Part shown: in pieces, positions 56,598-64,000 of the stretch
Position numbering within the stretch: the stretch's first letter is position 1
Layout of the letters: the number at the start of each line of letters is the position of its first letter
From: Escarpia spicata
Lineage: Eukaryota; Annelida; Polychaeta; Sabellida; Siboglinidae
Length of the DNA stretch: 64,000 bases
Direction of reading: 5' to 3'
Assembly: GCA_963995525.1 (NCBI GenBank)
Contig: OZ023205.1
Location: 66,909,298 to 66,973,297 of the forward strand
The notes under the pieces: generated by a model
Database searches by the model: none
What the model saw: the letters and a program-made list of their open reading frames with translations, nothing else
What the model was told of the DNA's origin: nothing
Made by a program: the position numbers and the translations under genes

Positions 56598-59500
56598 CCA
56601 GCCTGTCTGCCTGCCTGCCTCCCAGACCTCATAGATATGATAGAGTAACCGACATGGTAAATATCTGACATCGTAGATATGATAGAGTAAGAGACATGGT
56701 AAATATCTGACATCGTAGATATGAGAGAGTAAGAGACATGGTAAATATCTGACGTCGTAGATATGATAGAGTAAGCGACATGGTAAATATCTGACCTCGT
56801 AGATATGATAGGAAAAGCAACATGATAAATATCTGATGTCGTAGATATGATAGAGTAAGCGACATGGTAAATATCTGATCTCATAGACATGATAGAGTAA
56901 GCGACAATGTAAATATCTGACCTCGTAGATATGATAGAGTAAGAGACATGGTAAATATCTGGCCTCGTAGATATGATAGAGTAAGAAACATGGTAAATAT
57001 CTGACGTTGTAGATATGATAGAGTAAGCGACATGGTAAATATCTGACCTCGTAGATATGGTAGAGTAAGCGACATGGTAAATATCTGACGTCGTAGATAT
57101 GATAGAGTAAGATACATGGTAAATATCTGACCTCGTAGATATGATAGAGTAAGAGACATTGTAAATATCTGACCTCGTAGATATGATAGAGTAAGAGACA
57201 TGGTAAATATATGACCTCGTAGATGTGATAGAGGTCACTGCCCTCCTCCGGCCAGTAGCGGTGGCACATCGCCACGCCGTTCTCCGTCAGACAGGTCAAG
57301 TTGACAATGACAACGCTGCCTTGCTCCCAGACCATCTGAAAGTCACAACATGGTCACAAGTTGACAATAACTAGGTCACTGCATTGCTTTCAGACCATCT
57401 AAAAGTCACAATGATAAGGTCACAAGTTGACAATAACCACACTGTCTTGCTTCCAAACTTTCTAAGTCACAATGACATGGTCACAAACTGACAACGGCAA
57501 GTTGACAATGGCCATGCTGCCTTGCTCCCAACCATCTGAAAGTCACAACTACAAGGTCACAAGTTGACAATAACATACATATCCCACAATAGTAAACTTT
57601 TCTGAATATTTTTATTTTGTATCTCTTATTTTCTCTAAAACTATTACAAATGTTATTGCAATATAAGAAATGGGCCAAGTGGCCCTGAAGTCCTTTGGAC
57701 TAATACGTCTATATGTGACCCCGGCTGAAATTGTAATATTGTTTTCTTACATCCTTGTAAAGGTTTGGTAGGGTGCTTTACACAGTTTCAAAACTTATGA
57801 CTGCTACAAAAATTTGCGAAGTTATGGAGCATTGAACATGGTAGGGGTCAAAAAGTGAAAATGAAGAAAACGGCTGTTGAAGTTTTACATTATATATGCA
57901 AATGGATTGCATGGAAATATTACATGCACAACATTCAAATGTGGCACACAGTATGTAATATGTATGTTATGTTGCAATGATACACTGGAAGTACAAATGT
58001 GCTGCTAAAAAGACTTATCAAGTTATGCCAGATCATGTCTTCATGTGTAAAACTAAGAGGACAGATTATTTGAGAGCAAAAGGTAGACTCACTGTTTGAC
58101 ACAGTTTAACACCTACAGGCAACTGTCTAGTTTAACAGGGGTCTAGTGGCTTAATGCTGTCTGTTGACACAAGCTACTGTCAGTGACCAATTACACATTA
58201 GTCACTGTTTCCATCAAACAATAGCAGGCAGAGAATCTTAGCTCCACAGCTGGGTGTAATACACAACCAGAGCCACCACTGATTCATGGTCAAGTAGATT
58301 AGCTCAATGCACCATCTAAGACAATACACAACACTGTGAGTGACAGTGTCCAGAGTGAGGCCTAAGCAGAGTCCTCATTGCTGAATAGATCAATTAAACC
58401 TGCCAAGTGGGTGACATTCTGCACAAGTGTTCATTAATCCTTAGTGAATGTTCAGAACACCAGACTGACCACATACCTAAACAAAGCGAATGTAATAGGT
58501 GACGAACAGGCAGTGTTCAGATAGGGGTATTGGTTGAATTGTATTTGTCTCGACGCAAAAGGCTTTATTGTGTCTTCATTGATTATAAGAAAGCATTTGA
58601 TTTAGTAGACCGGTCCACACTGTGGTCTAAGATAATTTCATGTGGTATTAATGGTAATGTGTTGAAAGTTGTATACAACATGTACAAAAATGCTAAACCT
58701 TGTATAAATCAGGGCCAGGCTGTGTCAGCCTTCTTCTCATGTGATGTAGAGGTATGGCAAGGAGAAAACTTGTGTCCTAAATAATTCTGAACACTGTTAG
58801 TCACAATTATAATGGACTTGACATGGCCGCTGGTGAAATTTACAACAACCTCAGTGATGATGATGTAGAAAATGTATGTTCTACTATATGTTGATGACAC
58901 TAGAATGATACAATCAAATACAGATTTCTTGCTTGTGTATAGCGGAACTATGTCAACTCTTCTAATGGTTGACATCTGGTTGTTTCAGGCGTCAACTATA
59001 TTGTGAATCTGTAATTATTAGTCTATATTGATACAATTGATTTACACAGTACCATGTCTACACAAGGCATGGCAAGCGTAAACAGAACAGTAGAATGCAT
59101 TTGATATAAATAAAGTGTAGGATATTTCACTCTATAGTTGTCCAGAATATTAATTTTCTATGTTTGTCACCTACAGGTGACAGAATATTAATGTTCTATG
59201 TTTGTCACCTACAGGTTTATACAGACAATACATCTTTAACCAATACACACCACAGTCACACCATTTTATAATAATTAAATGAACATCAGAATACATACAA
59301 CTTGCAATTATAGAAAATCAATAGTTTTGAAGATACAGTTTAAAAGTTTTAGGCAACTGTTCAGTCTAACAGGGGTCAAGTGTGTCTACTCTGACTGGAC
59401 CCTGTGACCAATTAAAGATTAGTCAAGGTCTCAATGGAACACAAACACTAGGCTGCAGAGTTTAGTCATGCTGCTGGCTTTCTGGCACATTAAACAAAAT

Positions 59501-62420
59501 CTACTGTTGGGGGTGGTCTCAAGGGCCCTTCTCAAAACCACATCACTAGATAATGTAAAACTGTTGCACTTTGGGGGCCCCTTAGGTGCCCTTAGAATGA
59601 TTCAATCAAATACAGATTTATTGTATATAGTGGCAGCACCCTAAGATACATCTATGTAAAATTAGAAAAAAAGTTGCTGAACAGTTTTAGAAAAAATAGG
59701 CAAAATGTTAAATTTTTGCCAGTTTTGGGGTCCTTGGAGGCCCTAGGGAGCCCTTAAAATGATTCAATCAAATACAGATTTCTCATGCATAGTGGCAGTG
59801 CCATAAGATATGTCTATGCATAATTAGAAAAAATTGCTGAACGGTTTCTGAGATACGGCAGCTAATGGCGGATGGCGGACGCAGAGTGATGACAATAGTC
59901 CCTTGGACCTTCCACCAAAGGACTAAAAATCACCTGTAATATCAAAGGTAAATATATTTTTAATATATATATATATATATGTAAATACAGGTTGATTCAG
60001 GCTAACCAGTTGTTTTCATCATAGTGAGAATCGCAAATGCCCTAGACTCCACTGAAGTGACAAACAAGTGGAACCTCACTATTGGGCCTGGGTAACCGAG
60101 ACTATGGACCCACCTGCCAGAAGTCTGCAATGGTGTGGGGCAGTGGCCCCTGGGTGGCGATGTAAGCGGGGTTTCGGGGATCATGGTCCGTCTACAAAAA
60201 ATCATTTTTAGTTAGAATTCATGTTTGATTTGAAATTTGGTATGAAGCTGAAACTATCAGGTTGTGAGATATACCTGCAGTCCTTCACCAAAGGAAGTCT
60301 GTAAAGTTAGTTAACTCTAAGTTGATTTCAGATATAAACGGAGGCATACAATTCCTTCAAATAAGCAAATGTTCTTACCATACAGATGTTTTTCAATTTG
60401 TGTCTCATTTTTCTCACCACATATACATTCAATAGTATTCATTTAAAAACGTTAACTCAATTTGAGATTTGTCCATTTTTAATAGTAGTAAATGCAATAC
60501 ACATAGAAACTATATCACTGCGCCTCACATCAGAACGTTTCTATTTATTACTTAATGATAATTTGTTAGCTCTTGGATATATTTCACTATTCTATGAATC
60601 AGCATGTTGGTATACATCTGACAGCCTGTTTCAAATGCTCCAAGCAGTGTAAGAAGACCTTTTAACACAACAGACTTACGATCGTGCTGGCATTGATGTA
60701 GTCTGATCCTGACACATTGGTGGTACTGTTCAACACAACGCGTGAGTGATCATCTGAAATAATGTACACACGTCTTGACGGAATACTAACTAAACATAGT
60801 ACATGTATATAAAATACAATGCGTTTTGCTTAATGTAACTCTCAATAAGCCTAAGGCTTCCTTGTTAACATGGAGTACGTAGCTTTGGATGGCAGCCTTG
60901 TTAACTACCTTGTTAATGTCAAATATATATGTTTAAACAATATTACTGCTATATGGCATGACTGCAACCAGAATATATTTCCAATTCACTGAATGTATTA
61001 TTAAACTTTTGCGTACACATACGTATCGTTCAGCAAAAGTACATGCAATACAGTATGATTGAATGTCTTAGAACATCGACTTTCAAACTGCGTCATCATC
61101 TACCATGCTGTGAAGTTAACAACAACTGTGGTGCCATCTACCACATAATTGACGAACTTACTAATAAGTAATAATGCCTAATTTGAACACACAATATTTC
61201 GCAGTAATATTATATCCATTTAAAAACTTAAAATGTCAATATAGCCATTCACAGGTGAAATAAATTGTCTCGATTGCTAAAAAATGTTACACTAAAAAGT
61301 ATGATGCGATACACTTACAAGGGAGAACATCGCTGTAGCGGTTCTTGCGCATGTTTGCTGGCTCCAGACTGACTGCAGTACTATTGGGCTCAGCTTCATA
61401 TGCACACAGACCCTCCCACTCAAGCGACAGACGGTCCTTGTTCTTGAGATGGTCCTCCATGTACGACTGCAACAAATAATGGTCTCTCTGACATGGTCCT
61501 TCATACATGCTGATGTCATGGGTTGGTGAGATGGTTCTTCAACTTTTAGCATAATTGCTTTGACTGTTTCAAGTATGCAAGAACACGTTGGAATATCAGA
61601 TGGTACAAAAAGTCATCACAAAGTTAGAGTTTAAAATAGATATAGGGAGAAGCATTTTGAAATTGAGGACCAGTATTGAAGCGAGCCTCACCCCTGACAT
61701 ACAGGGAAAGGAGAGGAGAACAACATATATCAGGAAGAAAGTAGGATGGAGGTGTTCCTACTAGATAATAAGACTTCTATTGTGCCTAAATCCTTCAGAA
61801 CCTAAGCTCAGAAGGGCAACAAACCGGAATTGTATATATAGATATATACATATATCATGAACAGTGAAGCAAAATCATTGTCTCATGAGAGTAAGGGACA
61901 GCTGAAAACATAGGGTGGAAATGTGAAGAGTTGGGGAGTTTGGTTCCGTTTTGGACGGCAGCTACAGCCTATAGGTTAACTATACTTGACACTGACTCAC
62001 CAGTACAATGTGGCCTGTTGAGATGTCCATGTTCGAGGCGACTGGCTCTTCACTCCTGCAAAAGGGAAGTAAGTAAAATGTCTCGGTGCGACTACACACA
62101 TTCGCACCCTGCACATCACACCAGACATTAACATGTGTGAATCGTTCACCATCGTCACTAGAGATGCTGCACCTTCGCCACTGACTGCTGCTCCCTCTTC
62201 TGAGCAACACGGAATCATTCCCAAGGCAACCGTTGTCAATTTCCCTGCCCCAAACTGCGATGTTACTATGGTTGCCATTTTCTGGTGGTACATATTCGGT
62301 TGCACCGCCGTAGTTGTCATCGTCATGGCAACTGTCGTAAAAGACATCGTTATCAAGGTCTGATGACGACGAAGAAAGTGATGGCTGTACTTGCGTCTTT
62401 CCAAACATTATAGCGACCAG
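47112..62420 (-). CDS. PTPRN: receptor-type tyrosine phosphatase-like N (IA-2/phogrin family), 3' part
   Basis: Eleven exons in transcript order: 62420-62122, 62055-62001, 61466-61319, 60753-60680, 60191-60114, 57335-57216, 56082-55916, 52292-52239, 48679-48615, 48087-48014 and 47183-47112. All phases agree, giving 401 residues of juxtamembrane region and PTP domain. Family marks are [73 protein letters not shown], the active-site exons (catalytic Cys, then [10 protein letters not shown]) and the terminal ILKALPQ. Vertebrate members are dense-core secretory granule proteins of neuroendocrine cells. They are catalytically weak because Asp replaces Ala after the active-site Ser, and that Asp is present here. 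The WPD loop reads WSDLGVP, so the acid Asp is kept. The signal peptide, lumenal domain and transmembrane exons lie beyond the window. Confidence 0.92.
48014..48087 (-). CDS. PTPRN: PTPRN-like exon: [16 protein letters not shown]
   Basis: Acceptor TTTATAG, donor AAA/GTACGT. The split Gly codon closes correctly. Confidence 0.9.
48365..48545. repeat. 15-bp minisatellite in a PTPRN-like intron
   Basis: About 12 units of GTGGGACAGGGTAAG type (plus strand), beginning about 70 nt into the intron downstream of the P-loop exon. The minus-strand PCPTYPV ORFs are by-products. Confidence 0.85.
48615..48679 (-). CDS. PTPRN: PTPRN-like exon: [11 protein letters not shown]-loop
   Basis: Acceptor GGTTTCAG, donor AAG/GTGGGT. 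It completes the P-loop with the essential Arg and continues [11 protein letters not shown]. Confidence 0.9.
48843..49480. other. intron sequence, no gene seen
   Basis: It begins with a short TGAATGAATGAA repeat that may mark the end of a small dispersed element. The rest is AT-rich. Confidence 0.4.
49490..51215. repeat. 59-bp satellite-like array, about 29 units
   Basis: Unit: a TATGTACSTACATC block, then AATACAGGGTAAGCCC, AACTCAAGTCTAAG, and TGGGACTCTATGACA. GTACGTAC and GTACCTAC versions alternate. The last five or six units share a GTTGGAGTCTATG variant, so amplification was local. It lies inside a PTPRN-like intron. Confidence 0.95.
51850..52238. repeat. CCACCAGAACCCC minisatellite abutting a splice donor
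   Basis: Variable units of about 17-20 bp (GTACCCACCAGAACCCC). On the minus strand the intron begins GTGGGTACGGGGG and the repeat carries the same GTGGGTAC block, so the array starts at the donor of the catalytic-Cys exon. Confidence 0.85.
52239..52292 (-). CDS. PTPRN: PTPRN-like exon with the catalytic cysteine
   Basis: A 54-nt exon with acceptor CCTGCAG and donor CAG/GTGGGT. It encodes [14 protein letters not shown] then the active-site HC, and exits in phase 2 to begin the SDG of the next exon. Family members usually read VVHC; this gene reads VTHC. Confidence 0.85.
52800..52835. repeat. AGT/AGC trinucleotide repeat
   Basis: Imperfect trinucleotide run in a PTPRN-like intron. Confidence 0.7.
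53130..54190. other. intron sequence, no gene seen
   Basis: AT-rich. No motif-bearing ORF on either strand. Confidence 0.4.
54202..54246. repeat. (CACATG)n microsatellite
   Basis: Seven or so perfect hexamers. Confidence 0.9.
55228..55375 (+). repeat. dispersed repeat, copy 2
   Basis: Homologous to 42709-42850 in the same orientation. It contains TACTCGACAAGAGCATTACA. Confidence 0.65.
55916..56082 (-). CDS. PTPRN: PTPRN-like exon: VSEHIWC to WSDLGVP
   Basis: Acceptor GTGCTTCACAG, donor AAG/GTACCC. 55 codons plus 2 nt. It contains the WPD-loop equivalent, WSDLGVP. Confidence 0.9.
56500..56630. repeat. CTCT and CTGC/GCCT simple repeats
   Basis: A CT-rich tract is followed by a run of GCCT tetranucleotides, just beyond the 42-bp array. 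Confidence 0.85.
56640..57215 (-). repeat. 42-bp minisatellite copied from an exon end and its donor
   Basis: About 13-14 units of 42 bp. Each contains on the minus strand the sequence TATCATATCTACGAG/GTC, which is the end of the PTPRN-like exon at 57216 plus the first intron bases. Because 42 is a multiple of three and there are no stops, the array reads open in all three minus-strand frames. Confidence 0.9.
57216..57335 (-). CDS. PTPRN: PTPRN-like exon: MVWEQGS to YHIYE
   Basis: Acceptor GACTTTCAG, 40 codons. The donor is unusual, GAG/GTCATA. Both edges are duplicated in flanking tandem arrays. Reading through the donor gives a long open frame that is an artefact of the 42-bp repeat. Confidence 0.85.
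57336..57565 (-). repeat. degenerate copies of an exon start and its acceptor
   Basis: Three or so diverged units of about 62-75 bp. On the minus strand each contains GTGACTTTCAG-like acceptor sequence followed by a copy of the first ~36 nt of the exon at 57335 (ATGGTCTGGGAGCAA, then ATTGTCAACTTG). Confidence 0.8.
58440..58960 (+). mobile_element. LINE reverse transcriptase fragment in an intron
   Basis: Plus-strand reading gives a GDEQA block, then [18 protein letters not shown] and [18 protein letters not shown], then a degenerate QGENL. This is RT palm sequence. It is broken by stops. Confidence 0.7.
58900..59930 (+). repeat. dispersed repeat with internal duplication
   Basis: GATTCAATCAAATACAGATT followed by GTGGCAG and TTGCTGAAC blocks occurs twice (about 59596 and 59758), with a shorter related piece at 58908. 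The right end has GGCGGATGGCGGACGCAGAG and CAATAGTCCCTTGGACC, which could form a hairpin end of an unclassified element. Confidence 0.6.
59135..59215. repeat. 43-bp direct duplication
   Basis: CAGAATATTAAT..TTCTATG with TTTGTCACCTACAGG occurs twice in tandem. Confidence 0.75.
60114..60191 (-). CDS. PTPRN: PTPRN-like exon: IATQGPL segment
   Basis: Acceptor TTTTTTGTAG, donor CAG/GTGGGT. 26 codons, [16 protein letters not shown] to DFWQ. Confidence 0.9.
60680..60753 (-). CDS. PTPRN: PTPRN-like exon: SDYINAS segment
   Basis: Acceptor ATTTCAG, donor ATC/GTAAGT. The split Tyr codon closes correctly. Confidence 0.9.
61319..61466 (-). CDS. PTPRN: PTPRN-like exon: start of PTP domain
   Basis: Acceptor TTGTTGCAG, donor CTT/GTAAGT. 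It encodes [16 protein letters not shown] through the KNRYSDVLP block. Confidence 0.9.
62001..62055 (-). CDS. PTPRN: PTPRN-like exon: NMDISTGH segment
   Basis: Acceptor CTTCCCTTTTGCAG, donor CTG/GTGAGT. The 55-nt exon encodes the conserved [18 protein letters not shown] entry to the phosphatase domain. Confidence 0.85.
62122..62420 (-). CDS. PTPRN: PTPRN-like exon: juxtamembrane region
   Basis: GATGTCAG precedes 62420, and the donor CTG/GTGTGA after 62122 exits in phase 2. It encodes a Ser/Asp-rich cytoplasmic linker. The start boundary is the least certain of the set. Confidence 0.55.
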
Positions 62421-64000
62421 CTGACATCAAAGGAGTGCCACGTTTTATGATAAAAACACTCTTACAAGTCCTTCACATACAATTAGGTATTCATTCAGTC
62501 ACATATGTGTGAAAAGTCTCCTTGATAAACTGGTGATGACCATTCCTCTGTGATACCAGTGCGTCCATGCCTGTGTCTGTCTTGCAGCCACCAGCAAGTC
62601 TTGACGGAAACACTCACTTGAGGCTCACATAAACAGACTTCACTGCACACACCACACACAGTAAATCGTAGGTAGGGTCATCCATGGCAGCACAGGGGAA
62701 CATCACCCACACGCTGGCAGTGGCCATAACACTGCAGCTTGTGGTCATCAGTTCAATGAGTAGTCCTTGTCCATATGTCTTTGAAGTACCCACTCAAAGG
62801 TTGCAGCAGCAGTAGCTAGGACTGGCTCACAAATTGCAGGTGGTAACGATTTTCAATGATAGAACACACAGACCAGGTTTGTTTTACAGCATGGCTGTGA
62901 TTCATGTGGCCATGTAGGTGGTGTGTGCGACCGCGCGCGACTGAAGTGTAGGTCAGTAATCATGCCTTGTCAACAGCCAAGCCTTTGAAACACATGCAAA
63001 GTGCCTGGATTGAGATCCATCTTCAGCAGGTGCCATAAATAGCACATTAAACATGCAATGATGGGCAAGTATTTCGCAGTGATCAAAGGATGGCAGTTTT
63101 ATTGTCAAGTAATTCAAAATTGTAAGTAGAACCAAAACAAACAATTTGAAGTCATTTCTGCTTCTGCTGCAAAATGTTAAATCTTGTCAAATACTCTCAG
63201 TGCTCTTGCAGCCCATAACAAGAAGAACAGGGTGTGCCAATTATGTTGCAAGTGCCATTATTGTAACTGTCTTCCAACTCTCCCAAAAGCATATAAAAAT
63301 ACAATTTGTCTTCACCAGGTTTCTTTTTAATAACTGTTTTGAAGAAACATGAAACCGCACATCTCTTTCAGTTCAATTACATTCACTGTGACAGCTCAGT
63401 CACTTTGCGATTGCCTGCTTATGCCAATATTCAAATCCCAAGTGACCAAGCTCTTACAAATGGACCATTCACCATAAATGAGTTGAACTCCCCAGGGTGA
63501 TGAGCATGCAATCAGAGAACATAACGTGTTCAATCATGCGGAACGCAGACAAACAGTCCAGTAGAGCAGCCACAGATTATCTGGACTTACCAGACCGTGA
63601 CCAGCATCCAGTGCCTTAGAGTAGTGACAACTGCAGATCAATTATCATGCAATTTAACTGTTAATGGCTTTTGTAATCGAGTACCAAGATGTGCCAATGA
63701 CGTGCAGACATTGTGCATGTGTGTTTGCATGCACACATGTGTGCTTGCATGCATGTGAGTATTGAACTGATGAGGTGATCCATATTTCAGCCATAGTTTC
63801 TATGTGTCACTACTGCCTACTGTGCTAGTCAAAATCATTTGATTTTGAAAAATAAAGAGTATAGTCTATGTTTGTTTGCTCTGAAATATTTATTTTACAG
63901 CTTGGTAGTTTTTACTCCCACAATAAGCACATATTGATAAATGAGAAATGAAAGTTATCGTTGGGCCAAGGCAATTTAATTATATTATGTGGCTGATTCA
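62421..64000. other. no exon or gene recognised
   Basis: Presumably an intron of the PTPRN-like gene upstream of the juxtamembrane exon. CATG-rich low complexity occurs near 63718-63755. Confidence 0.4.

Noticed and set aside
56412..57335. Long minus-strand ORF with 14-residue repeats
   Set aside because: It is read-through from a PTP exon into a 42-bp minisatellite whose unit is a multiple of three. Only 57216-57335 is coding.

Overview
The window is eukaryotic DNA. Genes are split by GT-AG introns, the base is AT-rich, and microsatellites, minisatellites, SINEs and decayed LINE reverse transcriptases are common. Together these suggest a marine invertebrate, perhaps a mollusc or other lophotrochozoan; the species cannot be read from the sequence. 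Two host genes, both on the minus strand, flank a cluster of nested mobile elements.

Left (1-13165). An RTE-like LINE tail (1-822) is followed by a six-exon minus-strand gene (2035-8166). It encodes about 791 residues: ankyrin repeats, a coiled coil and a degenerate kinase-like C-terminus. Possible 5'UTR exons, tRNA-derived SINEs and a LINE fragment lie upstream of it.

Middle-left (13166-22631). A minus-strand Jockey/CR1/L2-type LINE is split by a Ty3/Gypsy element at 14193-19308. The Gypsy element has two 192-bp LTRs and a GTGAG target duplication. Its pol is dead: it has one in-frame stop and has lost part of the integrase core.

Centre (22632-39222). This is a full-length 16,591-bp Polinton/Maverick (adintovirus-like) element. 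It has terminal inverted repeats and a perfect 6-bp target duplication, TTCACA. It is much more GC-rich than the host. The plus strand carries an early region: an RPA-like single-strand-DNA-binding protein whose first exon appears to splice to several alternative acceptors, and a protein-primed family B DNA polymerase. The minus strand carries the late block: adenain-like protease, double-jelly-roll major capsid protein, pX-like basic protein, penton-like minor capsid protein, small membrane proteins, chromodomain integrase, two conserved unknowns, packaging ATPase and, unusually, a NADAR-domain protein. A further spliced minus-strand gene lies at the left end. The polymerase and major capsid genes are frameshifted in this copy.

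Right (39229-64000). A decayed plus-strand LINE abuts the Polinton. Then comes a PTPRN (IA-2/phogrin) family gene on the minus strand. Eleven exons, 62420 down to 47112, were placed with fully consistent phases: the juxtamembrane region and the whole PTP domain. The more 5' exons are outside the window. Its introns hold large minisatellites. Several of these, and one in the ankyrin gene, start exactly at a splice donor or acceptor and look like copies of the exon edge.

The strongest candidates for something undescribed are the alternative-acceptor splicing hub and the NADAR gene of the Polinton, and the splice-site-anchored minisatellites of the host genes.
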